A stretch of DNA of 64,000 bases. Source: Parus major (Eukaryota > Chordata > Aves > Passeriformes > Paridae). Position numbers and translations under genes: made by a program. The notes beneath the pieces were generated by a model. It ran no database searches, was not told where the DNA came from, and saw only the letters and a program-made list of their open reading frames with translations. Of this stretch, positions 23,401 to 34,806 are shown piece by piece. Positions within the stretch are counted from its first letter, which is position 1, and each line of letters begins with the position of its first letter. The stretch lies in contig NC_031769.1 of assembly GCF_001522545.3 (NCBI RefSeq), positions 14,988,256-15,052,255 of the forward strand, in the 5' to 3' direction.

Positions 23401-25956
23401 GAACAGATACCCTCGTTCTGCATATCCATCCTACCTCTATATTGTAAGTGTCCTTAGCAGAGACAGCTCACTATCAGTTGAAGGGTTTCCTGTGCTCTTG
23501 TTGGGAAAGCTCCAGTCATACAAAAACTATCAAAATATTTGTCGGAGAGATGATATCATCCTTTTTGCTTCAGGGGAGGGAGGGAGGGAAGAAGTGGGTT
23601 TTGATCATTTAGGGGAAGACAGAGACTGAGCTGGAGTTGTCTCTGTGATTTGTGTTTCAATTTACAGGCCTTGGGTTTACTAGAAGGACAGGGTTAGATC
23701 AGTGTGAGACTTGATTGAAACAATCTGTCTTGTACTTGTCTGTTTTCCTTAGAAGTTGCAGATAAAAACTGGAGCCTTGGCAGATATGATTCTCTGATTC
23801 ATCCAGTGTGGTACAGAAATCTGGTGAATTTGCATTGCACTGGGTTTTAGGCTTACTCAAAGTTTCTTTGAGTTTTTAAATTTATTATAAAATCTGAATT
23901 TTAAAAAGTCGATTTTGTGTAGTTGCATGTTCTGTTCTAGTTGATCCACCCTACTTAGGGAGGTGATGAGTCCTAATTGGGGAATTCCTAGACAATTCAT
24001 GTGATTATCCATGACTTCCTCTTCCACTGTTCTTGGAATAACGGTTTCCATGGTCTTTTTCATTCCAACAGATACACAAGCAAGCTCCCCCCTTAGAGGA
24101 TATTGCTGAGGACTGCAGCACTTCCATGAGAGAATTGCTAGAAGCAGCTCTGGACAGGAATCCTAATCACAGGCTGTCTGCAGCAGACTTACTGAAACAC
24201 GAAGCCTTACACCCACCCCCAGAAGAGCAGCCGCGGTGCCAGAGCCTGGACTCGGCGTTGTTTGAAAGGAAAAGACTGCTCGCGAGGAAGGATCTGCAGC
24301 TGCCAGAAAATATTACAGGTAATGGGATCAGGCTCACTTGCCTTGTGGCTTTGTAGGCTTTACTTTGTGTCAAATCTTGATTTGAATGAGTGGTAAGGAG
24401 CCAACGAAACTCAAAACACATCTGAGAAGTGACCGGTGAAAATCCCAGTCAGATGAGCTCACACCCCGAGGTCATTAAGTGATCTGTTAAACGCCCTTTG
24501 ACTTCAATGAGGAGGAATTTAGCCTGAATTCTACGGGGCTCTGGAAGGTCTGGCTCTTGGAAAAGCCGTGGCAATCATTGTGGGCACTTCATGAAATATA
24601 GATTGTTCTCCCAAATGGACTCAATTTGCCACTGTACTAGAGATGTTTATAGACACTCTTGATTTGTAAACAACGACAAAGTCCAACAACCACCAGCAAA
24701 TCAAACACTCTTTGCCTTTTTAGGGAAAAACACACACAAAACTATAACGTTGCTGAGTGTCAGCAGTACAAGCCCCTTGTTTCAAAACCAAGAATGAGTG
24801 TGGGATAGAATGCTGTTGCCCTTGTGCATTAGTAAGCACTTAATGAAGGATAATACACCAGTTAGGTAGGAAACAGCCCTTTCAAGCCTAAGCGAGATTT
24901 AGTGCCAACAACCTGCCAACAGGCTTCAAAATGCTTTTCTTTTACTTACCAAATACACTTGGAAGGTTCTGACAAAAGGCATTGAAAGACTCTTCCCAGT
25001 CAAGCGGTTTATTTAATTGGGATAAATATTTCAAAATATATTTGTGCAAAGTTTTGGGTGCTGTAATGCATAACTGTTGCAACAAATTCACTGGTAATAT
25101 CAGACACAGTTTTAAAATTTAGAATGGCCTTGTATCTTCTGGATTTTGCCTTTGGGGTGTACAATCCTTTGACCAGCTCAGACCATCTGAATCAATTCTT
25201 TTGAAAATGGAAAGAATATTTGACCATTAAACTTGGACTTTATTATAGGTGGTTGAGATTCCAAGGCACTCATTATACAAGTATTCAAGGGAATTCTGCC
25301 ACTGCAAACCCAATCTGTCTTTTCAGACCTTGATTTAAAAGGAATGAAAAATCTGAAACTGATGGTCCTGTATTTGTTCTCTATTGTCACACCCAGACAA
25401 AGATGATGTCACGTGTTTAGATGAAAATTTCCCTATGAGGAAGCAGAATTTTCAGATGGCAGAAAGTTAGCAGATTTTTTTCTTGCACCAAATTCTCCTC
25501 CAGCACTATAGCTCAGAGGATGAGAAAGCTCTGCCTAGCTATCCCTGCTGATGAAGACTTTTTTAAAGTAGTTGAGCACACTTGCTGTTTTCAGTTGCAA
25601 AGTATTTTGCTTTCTTTGTCCTAGAGTTGTGGGTTGGTTTGTTAGATTTTATTTGAGGTTTGATTTATCTTGTATTTTATAATTTTCTAAGCCACAAATT
25701 AATAAGATTAAAAAATAGGCCAAATATTCCACTAATACCTACAAACATGAAAATGAACTGGAATGAAATGAAATGAAAGCTATTTGTGCAGTAATGACAT
25801 GGTTTCCCTGTTTTCTTTTCAGATTCCTCATTGTGTAACGGGAGCATGGAGGAGTCAGACCTGCTAAAGAGACAAAGATCACTCTACATAGACCTTGGAG
25901 CTCTAGCTGGTTACTTCAATATTGTTAGGGGACCACCAGCCTTAGAATATGACTGA
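11135..25956 (+). CDS. MAP3K8: MAP3K8 (TPL2/COT) serine/threonine kinase, complete coding region over seven exons
   Basis: MAP3K8 phosphorylates MEK1/2 downstream of TLR, IL-1 and TNF receptors and is held inactive with NFKB1 p105 and ABIN2 in the cytosol. Coding exons are 11135-11470, 14635-14799, 16252-16513, 19164-19270, 23291-23443, 24072-24318 and 25823-25956. They total 1404 bases, giving 467 residues plus TGA, the length I recall for human. All introns are GT-AG and the phases agree. Motifs: glycine loop PRGAFGKVY, with Pro in place of the first Gly, a known oddity of this kinase; ATP-binding Lys at about 166 (MACKL); catalytic HHDIKPSN with Asp at about 252; DFG at 269-271; activation-loop Thr at about 289 (RGTE); APE-like SPE; and regulatory Ser at about 399 (RCQSLD) and 443 (KRQRSLY). 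Met30, the known alternative start, is kept. Identity is certain from near-continuous match to the human protein. Confidence 0.98.
11845..12137 (+). repeat. CR1 LINE 3' end
   Basis: Plus-sense CR1 tail with GAAACTGTGGATGTCCCATC, GTGTTCAAGGCCAGGTTGGA and the terminal CTATGATTCTATGAATT repeat at 12120-12137. Under 300 bp, 5'-truncated, in sense with MAP3K8. Confidence 0.9.
12585..12690. repeat. TA-rich imperfect microsatellite
   Basis: Repeated ATAT/TATA stretches such as TTTATATATTATATATACAA, with several mutually complementary segments that could form hairpins. Within a MAP3K8 intron. Confidence 0.7.
14635..14799 (+). CDS. MAP3K8: MAP3K8 coding exon 2 (ATP-binding lobe)
   Basis: 55 codons, phase 0 on both sides, from [10 protein letters not shown] to MACKL. 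It carries the glycine loop ([10 protein letters not shown]) and the ATP-anchoring Lys. The human protein, as I recall it, has an extra Val just before ITPQ, so this copy is one codon shorter exactly at the splice junction. Confidence 0.97.
14800..16251 (+). other. MAP3K8: MAP3K8 intron
   Basis: A 1.45-kb intron, phase 0. No repeat, exon or other feature recognised. Confidence 0.85.
16252..16513 (+). CDS. MAP3K8: MAP3K8 coding exon 3 (alphaC helix to catalytic loop)
   Basis: 262 bases: 87 codons plus one base. It runs from [20 protein letters not shown] to IIHHDIK and donates C to the split Pro codon. It includes the hinge segment [10 protein letters not shown] and the catalytic loop start. 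The HHD triplet replaces the usual HRD, as it does in human MAP3K8. Confidence 0.97.
16514..19163 (+). other. MAP3K8: MAP3K8 intron
   Basis: A 2.65-kb intron, phase 1. Contains the TA microsatellite near 16960-17040. A minus-strand open frame at 17489-17851 has no recognisable protein content. Confidence 0.85.
16958..17042. repeat. (TA)n microsatellite and AT-rich tract
   Basis: About ten TA units at 16961-16981, followed by degenerate TATATT repeats. Likely polymorphic in length. Confidence 0.8.
19164..19270 (+). CDS. MAP3K8: MAP3K8 coding exon 4 (DFG and activation segment)
   Basis: 107 bases: two bases complete Pro, then [18 protein letters not shown] through to LRGTE. It contains the metal-binding DFG and the activation-loop Thr (human T290 equivalent). 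Ends in phase 0 at GTAAGA. Confidence 0.97.
19271..23290 (+). other. MAP3K8: MAP3K8 intron (largest between coding exons)
   Basis: A 4.0-kb intron, phase 0. Only simple T-runs (around 20920-20941) and AT-rich patches were noticed. No named repeat or gene. Confidence 0.85.
23291..23443 (+). CDS. MAP3K8: MAP3K8 coding exon 5 (C-lobe)
   Basis: 51 codons in phase 0, [13 protein letters not shown] to [10 protein letters not shown]. It includes the SPE (APE-type) motif and the [17 protein letters not shown] helix. The acceptor is T-rich and the donor is GTAAGT. Confidence 0.97.
23444..24071 (+). other. MAP3K8: MAP3K8 intron
   Basis: A 0.63-kb intron, phase 0. Nothing further recognised. Confidence 0.9.
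24072..24318 (+). CDS. MAP3K8: MAP3K8 coding exon 6 (end of kinase domain, start of C-tail)
   Basis: 82 codons plus one base, [10 protein letters not shown] to LPENIT. It holds the closing kinase helices ([18 protein letters not shown]) and the [16 protein letters not shown] tail, whose first Ser corresponds to human S400, the reported IKKbeta target. Confidence 0.97.
24319..25822 (+). other. MAP3K8: MAP3K8 last intron
   Basis: A 1.5-kb intron, phase 1, ending in a TTTTCTTTTCAG acceptor. No repeat was recognised; the sequence looks single-copy. Confidence 0.9.
25823..25956 (+). CDS. MAP3K8: MAP3K8 coding exon 7 (C-terminal tail) and stop
   Basis: Two bases complete Asp, then 43 codons and TGA (25954-25956). 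It contains [17 protein letters not shown], with the Ser equivalent to human S443, the reported 14-3-3 site. The protein ends ...LEYD where human ends LEYG. Confidence 0.97.
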
Positions 25957-26036
25957 CTCAGTAACATTTTGTGTTGATGGGTCAGAAATGGACCTCTACC
26001 TCTTAAAACTTGATTTTAAGACTTGATTTTCCAATT

Positions 26037-26044
26037 TGTACATA
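26037..26044 (+). promoter_or_regulatory. Pumilio response element candidate in MAP3K8 3'UTR
   Basis: TGTACATA matches UGUANAUA exactly, 81 bases after the stop codon. PUM proteins bind such sites and usually destabilise the mRNA. Motif evidence only. Confidence 0.4.
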
Positions 26045-27214
26045 AAATTATTGCCATTATAGGCTGTCAAATGTGAATAGTGTTTAATTGCACAGATGAT
26101 TAAGCTAAACCCTCAGGGGCTCTGATAAGCTGATCCCAAGCAGTGATGTTTGTGTGTCTGCTGGTTGACCAACAAGAAGATGGCAAAAGGAGCACTGCTG
26201 GGAATGTCTTAATCCAGGATATCTTCCTGTGCTGGGCCTTGCACTTTTGTAAAACTTATAATATATGCTTGCACATAATGTCAGGAAAAAATATAACTGA
26301 GTATGTGGGCTGTAAGATTCAGTCTCTCTGAGCTGTCCTTAGAGAAAACCTTCCTGCTACCCCTCTCAAAAAAAAAATAATAAAAAAATAGAAATCCTTT
26401 ATTTAAACAGTCAAAGACTGGTTCAGTCTTGTTCTTTCTTCAAGACTTGAACAGTCTCTAGTCATTCTTAATGAAAATCAGGGCCCCCATAAGCTGAGCT
26501 AATTTCCATCAGCTGTCTATGGAGTTAGATTATCACTTGTTTACAGATGTGTTTTCACTTTGCATCTTCCCTGGGCAGTGGGAGCTGAGCAGGAAGCTGT
26601 CCCCTTCTCTGTGGGTTGAGGGACTCTTTTTCCAGCAGTATCAGTTAGCTTTGGGATTTGCACAGCAAGTTGGCCCTGACAAAGTATGACAGTGACTCCA
26701 ACTCTTCCCTATGTTACAACTACTGCAAGGGTATCCATGATCATTTTCAAGTGTAGATCAAATGTTATTCCCTATTGGTAATAGTGGGCAGGCTCCAAAC
26801 TCTTGCTTTTTAATACTTAAAAATTGTACACATGTATAATTGCTGTGAGTGCTACGGTTTGGAAAGCGTGTCATTAGTGACAAGCAGTGTTTATGTTCCT
26901 ATGGAAATGGAATTATATTGTTCTTGCTGTGCCTCATACATTTGAAACATGATGTTTTGGATGATAGTAAAACTATGTAAACTGCATAGTTCTGTACATC
27001 CCATGGGATGAGAACGTAAACTTTTATAAAACTCTTTCTGATGCTTAGGATGACTCTTTATAAGCATTTGTGTTAAATGGCATACTGTGTATGTTGTACA
27101 TTGAATCTTTTCTAAAGCATAGTCTCTTTTTCATGTCTGTTATTTAATGCTGCTCCTCTCTAACACATGATCTTAAACAGATGATTTCTAGTTTGATACT
27201 GATGTGGTCAAATG

Positions 27215-27220
27215 AATAAA
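27215..27220 (+). terminator. MAP3K8: Distal poly(A) signal of MAP3K8
   Basis: AATAAA followed about 20 bases later by GATGTGGTCATTCTTCC, a G/T-rich downstream element. A proximal AATAAA at 26379 lies inside an A-rich run and is the alternative. Confidence 0.55.
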
Positions 27221-27244
27221 TCCAGCTCAGTGCCTTGAGATGTG

Positions 27245-30200
27245 GTCATTCTTCCTTCATCTTCAAAAACAGTGTGGGGCTGCAGCTGCATTTGGGCCAA
27301 CACCCCCTACCATGGTCCAGGTACCCTACAGGCATCATTCTGCTTATTGGGAAGTAGGGTGAAGGTGATTGTTGATTGGAATCTGGTAATAGATGCTAAG
27401 TATTTCTGGAAAAATCTCACACCCCAGCATTCCTTTTGGACTGCCTGGATGTTGCACAGCAGTTGTGTACAACACAGAACACTTCAGTCCTGATGTTAAT
27501 TGCTGCAAAAAATGCTGTTGTGAATAACCCACTTGCTCTAGTGCTTTGTGCAAAATCTCTAGGTAACTAGTTGCTTGGAGGAGAGCTGTGTGAGGGACCC
27601 CTCTTAGTATTTATACTGACTTTAGTGATCAGGATATTCGGGGATCAGATTTTCAGTGTGGCTGACTTAAAGAAAACATGACCTAATGGTCTGGATGGTC
27701 ACCTTTGGTTTCAGAGACCTGTGTCCAATTTTATGATCTTTTGCTGACAGCTTTTGATCTTTAAGGAGATTCATAGAATTGGTAGGAAGCAACTTTTCAG
27801 GTAACTGGAGGTGGGTTTATAATCTCTCACCTTGTTTCCCTTTTATAAAATTAAGGTGTTTATTCTCACCAGACAATGGCTAGAGGTTATGTGAATGCTT
27901 ATTGAGTGCCTGTATACGTCAACAATGAGATCCATGTCAAACTTGCAGACTGCTAGTCTTTGCTTTAAAAATGTTACACTGACTTTCCTTCTATTTTTCT
28001 CTGTAATGCCATTCTCTTTTCCCCCACCCAGTTAAATGTTTTAGCATGGAAATCTGCATATGGAGACACTATTCAATATAGGTTCACTATTTCATATTTG
28101 GGTTTAGTTATGGCTTTTATATATCTACTTACTAGGAAAGTAGTAAGTGACCAGGTTATCCAAAATAATTGCAGTGTATGTATTGCCTATGTATAGGTAA
28201 AAAGGTTTGGCTGAGTGAACCAGTAGCTCTTCATAGACACATCCACATGTCTCAACAGTATGAGTGCTTCAGGATAAATATCACTTCAGAGGATTGGTAC
28301 ACAATCAACAAGCAGCTGTTCAGGTGTGCTGAACACCAAGCATTTCTTCTAGCTCTGTCAGCTTTCTAATAGCTGAGAACTCAGACGAGCCTTAGGCTGC
28401 AGCATAGCAGGAATTTCTCTCTAGAACAACACATCCCAAACATCCCACATCCCTCAAGCATATCCCACAGTAGTGATCCCTGTATGGTGTAGGTTCACTT
28501 GTTTATGCCAGCACCTGTGGAATGAGGTCATGGAAAGGAACTGGGTTAGAAATATCCTGGGAGGGGGAAGATTACTCCTCTAATCTGGTTGCCTGAGCAG
28601 CTGTGTACTCAAAGCAACTGAGGCTGGAGGTGAGGGGGAGGGAATGAAAATGGATGGTGGGAAAACCCTGTGCTAGTAGCACAAACCCCAGGATTTGGCT
28701 GGTCAGTGCTGAACCATGGGATTTTGCAAATGGTTTGCCTCTGTGTTGATTTCTGGTGTGTAGTTTCATTTTCTCTTGAGGGAATACTGAGACTCGTGCT
28801 AAACTGCAAAGGAAAACAAGTGCACAGGGAAACCCACTGCTCACAATAACTGATTTGGCTGGTTTTGGGGTAGAGATAATTTCCTCACAGTAACCAGTCC
28901 AGGGCTGTTGTTTCAGCTTTGTGCTGAGAACAGTGTTGATAACAAGGAATGTTTCTGTTATTGCTGAGTGGGGCTTGCAGTGTCAAGGCCTTTTCTGCTT
29001 CTCACAGCCTCTCACTGGGGAGGAGGCTGAGGGTGCTCCAGGAGCTGGGACAGCTGACCCCTCCTGCCCAAGGGATAGTCCAGGCCATACAATGTCAAGC
29101 TCAATGTATAAAGCTGGGGGAAGAAGGGGAAAGAATCTGAGTGATGGCATTTGTCTTCCCAAGTCACTGTTACATACATAATGGAGCTCTGCTGTCCTGG
29201 AGATAGCTGAACACCTTTGGAAAGTGATAAATTAATTCCTTGTTTTGCTTTGCTTGTGTGCACAGCATTTGTTTTTCTCTTAGATTGTGTTTATCTCAAT
29301 CCATGAGTTTTCTCACTTGTACCATTCCAATCCTCTCCCTCATCCCACCAGAAGGGAGTGAGTGAGTGGCTGTGCAGGGTTTGGTTACCTGCTGAGGGTA
29401 AATCACAACACTGATGAAATTCGGGAGCCAAATGTTCCTTGAATTCTCCTGGGCTTAGCAGGTTTCTTATCTCAGCCTGTGACCCTGGGACTGAGATCAC
29501 CATGACGCTCCTCAGCAAGGCCTCCTGATCTTTGGAAGTCTGAGAGGAGCTGCAGTAGAAGTACAGAGTAGTCTGCCAGCTCTCCCTGTGTGCAGAGCTG
29601 ATGGGAATGGGGGAGAAGGCCTCTGGCCAAGCATTAGTCCCTTTGTTGAGACCTTGGGGAAAACATTGGCTAATTGGCAGAGCGAAGAAGCAGCTGGGGA
29701 AGAGTCACTGGAGGTGTGACCCTGCCACAGCTGGGAAGGCCAGGTTGGTTGTCTGGGAAGGACTGGGATGTAGGGAGATGCCTCGTGCTGTGCATGGCCA
29801 TATCTGGGAACATTTGCATGGCTGGGAACAGCTTCCCTTGGGGCTGTGCTCGCTGCTTCCAAGGCTCAGATACCATGAAGGCTTTCTTTGCTTCCTATGC
29901 TTTGCTTTGCATCCCATGCCAGGGACTTCACAAATTCCCAACACAAAAGCACCAAATCACTGTTTGGAGCCCAAGCAGCCTTTTCTTTTCTTACAGGAAA
30001 GGGCCAGAAAGATCCATTTCTAAAACTGTTACCATCCAAAGCTAACAATTCGGGCAAGTCTTTATAAATTGTGTGCCAACCAAACTCAGCAACACCCAAA
30101 AAAACCCATCCAGCCAGACTTTGGGAGTGGCTCATTACAGTCCCATGGATGCACACGCGCTGCTTCAGGCTGGTCACAGACACAGCCGTACTGACAGATA

Positions 30201-31214
30201 CTGGGGCGTGGTGACTCACCAGGAAGGAGGTGAGCTGCTGTGACAGCTTTGCTCACCTGCACCCACACCTCCTGGCAAGGCAGCAGCACGTGGCACCCGA
30301 GCAGGGAGCTAGCATGGCCACAGGGGCAACCTGAGTGTGTCCAGGGGCAGGTGGGCTGGTCCGGAGAGAGGCTGTGAGAGGGAGGATGCTCCCAGAGTGA
30401 GGTGTGCAAGAGAAAATGATACAGATCTGATCCTCATCAAAGCTACTTGCTATGGCAGCCTCACACTCACCCACAAATCTGGTCTGGAGTGTGAACCCTG
30501 TTCCTGCAGGAGCCATTGTCAGAGGAGGGATGCTACCGTGCTGTCCATGCAGAGACCATGCCCCACTTGCAGGCTGTGGCATTAAGCATAGCTTTGTCAA
30601 TATGAAAAAGCCAATAATTAGTGATGTTTGGAGAATTTAAATCCTTCCTGGTGCTCATAGCAAGTCACGTGCTAATGTGGCATGCAGCCAAAGGAGAGTG
30701 GGAGATGGAAATGAGAGAAGGCAGGGAGGGACTCCACGAGGTGTGTGATTAAAATCCCTAAAAAATTCAGATAATAAAGTGACAAAAGGCAACACTAGGA
30801 TCCTCTTTGAATCTTTGAATTTTGAACTAAATTAAAATTAAAAGAATGTAACAACTATCTACACTCCACAAATGTACAAGACCAAGAATGTGTTTTCTTT
30901 CTTGGCTCATGTTCTATGCAACATCTGGTTTCTACATGCAATCTTCAAACCCTTGTCCCTTTATTCAGTTAAAACTAAAGCAACTGCTGTGAATAGACAG
31001 TAGTTACATATTAATGGATATATTGAACAAATGGATTATTGAGTGAATATTCTTCTTGCACTGGCAGGATGGCAGGAAGGTGTCCATCAAACCTCCAGGG
31101 CTGAAGTGCCACAGTCAGTGCTCAGCCTGGGGGATTATCAAGGCTGCTGGCAGTGCAAAGGGTTGCCTTCTTCTCTCTCACAGTAAGCCAAGGCCAACTT
31201 TTCTCCCCCTTGCC
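27245..31214. other. Intergenic region, no gene recognised
   Basis: Mixed-composition sequence downstream of MAP3K8. Several open frames of 60-140 codons overlap on both strands at 29500-30600, which follows from moderate GC content and low stop density. None resembles a protein I know. Confidence 0.6.
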
Positions 31215-31822
31215 TAAGTGTTTAACCATAGCTGGCACCCAAGTATTGTGCAGCTGCTTGCTCAACCCCTCCCCATCCCTGGAGAGAAAGAACACAAGGG
31301 ACTCAGAAAAAAAAAAAAAGGAAAAGTGAACAAAACTTGTGGGTTGAGACAAGAACAGATTAATAATTGAAACAAAGTAAAGTGTGATAATAATAAAAAT
31401 CGTAATTTTAAAAAAATAAATTAAAAAATGAAGAAAAACGAATGACACACAATTCAATTGCTCACTACACACTGACCAATGCCCAGCCCATCCCTGAGCA
31501 GCAATTGACACCTTCTGACCACCTTGGCCCTGTTTATATACTAAGCATGATTTTCTGTGGTGTGGAATATCCTATTTGGATGGGGTTTGGGTCAGCTCTC
31601 CTGGCTGTGCTCCCTCCCAGCTTTTTGTGCTCCTCCTCACTGGCAGAGCATGAGACACTGGAAAGTCCTTGACTTTGTGTAAGCACTACTTAGCAACAAC
31701 CAAAACATCAGTGTGTTATCAACACAAGTTTCATTTTAAATCCAAAATGTGGCACTAAGAAGAACCCAATAGTACCAGCTTTTAAGAAGAAAAATAATTC
31801 TATTCCACCTGAAACAAGAATA
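31215..31822 (-). mobile_element. ERVL-type LTR (solo, degraded)
   Basis: The minus-strand sense starts near TTGTTTCAGGTGGAATAGAA, an altered form of the avian ERVL LTR start that I recall as TGTCCTGGTTTCAGCTGGGA. It continues through regions seen on the plus strand as CTTAGCAACAACCAAAACAT, CATCAGTGTGTTATCAACAC and GCCCAGCCCATCCCTGAGCA, and ends near GTGTTTAACCATAGCTGGCA. No internal coding region is attached. Both termini are decayed, so no target duplication could be defined. Confidence 0.75.
31299..31320. repeat. Poly-A run inside the LTR
   Basis: A 13-A run plus a short GAAAA tail within the ERVL-type LTR. A similar A-rich run (31837-31867) lies just outside its other end. Confidence 0.7.
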
Positions 31823-34444
31823 CCACCCCCCTTCAAAAAAAAAAAAAAAGAAAAAAAGAAAAAAAGGAGAAAAGCAAACACAGTTTGTCCAAAGAGGAAG
31901 TCTACAAAACCCATTTGAGTTTTCCATAGGTCTTTTCCCTTTGTCAACTCCTCTCTTGCCTGTTCAAATTGCAAGTGAAAAGGAGCTGCTGCATGTGGGC
32001 CTGGTGCAGGTGAGCTCATGGCAGTGCTGACCCGGAGCTGAGCCTGTGTCTGTATCCCACCATCCCTGCAGATGCTCCTTCAGGAGCCTTTATTCACCAG
32101 GGGGACTAAGATCCCCTCCAACAAATTAACAGTTTCTCCTCAGTTTTGTGCATAATGATAGTTTCCAAGCCTGGCCTGGTGTTCCATCACCCATGCAGCT
32201 TCCCTCCCATCTCACAGTGCTTGCTGTCCCTCTGCAGCTCTGTCTGGTCCCCACAAGTTGCTGTCTGCTCTGCACATCCTGCAGTGCCAGCCAGCCTGGC
32301 ACAGATGCAGAGGGACATGTGGGAGGCTGGCACATGGATCTGCCTCTGCACTGGGTCACCAGCCCCTGGGTCACCTCCCCTCCACCCAGAAGTGGCACAG
32401 GTGGAAGTGTTTAGGGACCCCTGGCTCCTTCTCCCACTGAGCTCCTGCCTGGAGGTTCCAGCTGCTGTCCTGAGCAGAGCCAGAAGCAGGGCCATGCCCC
32501 AAGGATGATACGGCCCCAGTGACACTGTGCTGCCATCCCCTAGATTCTGGTGGCCCAAGGACAATCTGGAGCCCTGGGACACTGGAGCTGGGTACTGTGA
32601 GGACCATGGCTGTATTTGCTGGCATACAGAGATGGCAGGAAGCCAGCAAAGGCTTCCACTAGGGGATGTGTTTGAAGAATAGTCTGAAGACCCCATGGGA
32701 TGACTGGTCTAACTGGCTCCCTGCCCACCCTGCAGACCCTCTGAGGAGGGACATGTATGCTGCATCCTTGTGGGTTTGAGTGTAGGTGGTTTTGAAAGAA
32801 CAGAAGACCAGATATCACTATCTCAGGCAGAGCTGGCCAAACACCATGCATTTCCAAGCATGCACTGGGCTGTCTTCAGGGAAAATCAGACCATATTCTG
32901 CATAAGAACGGATATTTTAAAGCAAGCAATAAGTATCCTTTGAGGTTAAGTTGGTTCTTCCTTGGAAATATAAAAACATCTTTGGCTACAACATATCAGT
33001 AACTCATTTTGCCAAAAGAACAACATTTCCAGGAAGGGCAATAAGCCAAATAACGTCAAAAATATTCGGGAAGATCTGTCTGCACTGTTTTATGCAAGCA
33101 GTACTCCAGTTAGGTTGTACTTTCCAGCCTTGCAGCAAGACTTTAGTATTAGCTGTGGCATCTTCTCTTGGCCTTGTCTGTATTACGTGTGGGTAAGTGC
33201 AGATTTGATAAAAAGTCAGAAATTACCTGAAAGGAGGAGGCCTAAAGGTGTGTCTCTGAGCACACATCTCTCAAAAAGAGGTGTGGTATTTCTTTCTGAA
33301 CCCAGGAAACTTGTAAATGGGGCTAAAAGCATTCCCTCTTCCCTGGTGAAGGTGGAATGATTTCCAAAGCTGATTTGTCAGGTGTTTGCTGGGGCAGTGT
33401 TGCACATTCAGACCCCTGAAGTCAGAACTAGTACACGTGCCTGTGCCTGCACACCCCTGGTTCTGGCATACCAGAGGACAGGAGGGACCACCCAGTAAAA
33501 CCATCCATCGGCAGGTGTGGCAAGAGCCACTTCTATGTTTTTTTCTCCAGACCTCTTGTTAGGACACAAGGGTAACCACACCATCATGTTAGGAATGCTG
33601 CTGGGCATAGGCAGTAATAGAGACCTTTCATCATTTAGCTGCCTGGGGAAAGGAGGAAAAATCTCTATTTATGAAAGGAAATACAATGTTCCTTCCAAAC
33701 TTTAGCTCCTTGCAAACTTCAGCTAACTCCAGCTGTTGTTTGCTGGAATTTTACCTTCCCTTAGACAAAACATTAGTTTTGCATGCCCAGCCTTTGCAGG
33801 TCAGTAGATAGATACTATTTTAGCTTTTGCAATAGTACTGGTTACAGGACTTCATTGTGCCTTTTTGATCAGAAAGGCTCTTATTCATATTCAGGAGGTT
33901 TTTACTGAACTGGATAGGGCTGCTATAAGAAAAGTCATCAGGTCAGAGACAAGCTTCTCATAGGAGTAATTAGTACCAGAAGCCATGAAGACAGATCATC
34001 TTTTCTAAAATGATACTCATGTAAATGTCCCAGCAGGAACACCTCTGCCCCCGAAAGATTGAGAAATGAGGCAGAGGTTAGACACCAGGGAAACATGTCA
34101 AGATGTTGAATGTGGGCCTGCTGAGCATGACTCATCTCTTGCACATTCCCTGGCGGGTGCTCCTCTCCCAAGTCCCTTGAGGGATTATTCAGCCAAAGTC
34201 ATTCACTGACAGTGACATAACAGTTTCAGACCAGAGTTTTGAAAATACAAACAAACAACCTGGTGCATAAGATTGCAGACACAAATTCAAGCCAAATTTA
34301 TAAGGTCACTTCAAGTTTGGAAATCTTTATTTTTACAGGCATGGGGATATATTTTCAAAGCTTGAATGGAATAGCCCAAATAACTGAGTGTGACCTATCA
34401 GCAACTGAGAGAGGGGGACATCTGAGTTGAGACCAGAAGCCAAT
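31823..34444. other. Intergenic region, no feature recognised
   Basis: Single-copy-looking sequence after the LTR. Overlapping open frames on both strands at 32130-32860 show no recognisable protein. No named repeat. Confidence 0.55.
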
Positions 34445-34801
34445 TTTATTGAGTATACAAGGTGTTTATTTAGGGTTTTACTTATTTGGCACTTACATAG
34501 GGTTCTATTTTTGGTAACAATTTCCATTGGTTACACATCCTTCATGACATCACTTCACCTGGTAGTGAGCATTATCTTATCACAAAGTTTCACAACATGT
34601 TTCCTGAACACTTATTGCCCAGGCAGCAGTTATCTGTGTCTCTCTCCCACGGTTTCTGCTCCATCAGGCCTAAGATATCAGGCTCCTTGATCATCAGTTC
34701 CATTGTACTCTCTGCTTTATTCCCCATGGTGATCTTGCAGTCTTCTCCATGTGGAGCAGAGATGGACTGAAGATACTTCCTGATCCACGTGGACCTGAAC
34801 C
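34445..34801 (-). other. Candidate terminal exon of an unrecognised minus-strand transcript
   Basis: On the minus strand a CTGCTTCCCTTCAG acceptor (ending 34802) leads into a 70-codon open segment (34590-34801) that starts GFRSTWIRKYLQSIS and ends NKCSGNML then stop. AATAAA follows at 34450-34445, 140 bases after the stop. The order acceptor, open frame, stop and poly(A) signal is what a last exon looks like, and the frame stays open upstream to 35021. I do not recognise the peptide and cannot find a convincing upstream exon, so it may be chance. Confidence 0.2.
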
Positions 34802-34806
34802 CTGAA

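Larger units (their letters stand above)
25957..27240 (+). other. MAP3K8: MAP3K8 3' untranslated region (inferred extent)
   Basis: AT-rich, repeat-free sequence after the stop. Two AATAAA hexamers occur, 26379-26384 and 27215-27220. The distal one is followed by a G/T-rich stretch and gives a 3'UTR of about 1.3 kb, close to the size I recall for mammals. ATTTA pentamers at 26401 and 27142 and a Pumilio-type site at 26037 suggest control of mRNA stability. The end point is an estimate. Confidence 0.65.

Noticed and set aside
26379..26384. Proximal AATAAA as the main MAP3K8 poly(A) signal
   Set aside because: It lies within an A-run and lacks a G/T-rich downstream element. The distal signal at 27215 fits better, though both could be used.
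29500..30600. Cluster of overlapping open frames on both strands
   Set aside because: Many frames open at once on both strands indicates low stop density, not coding. No family match.
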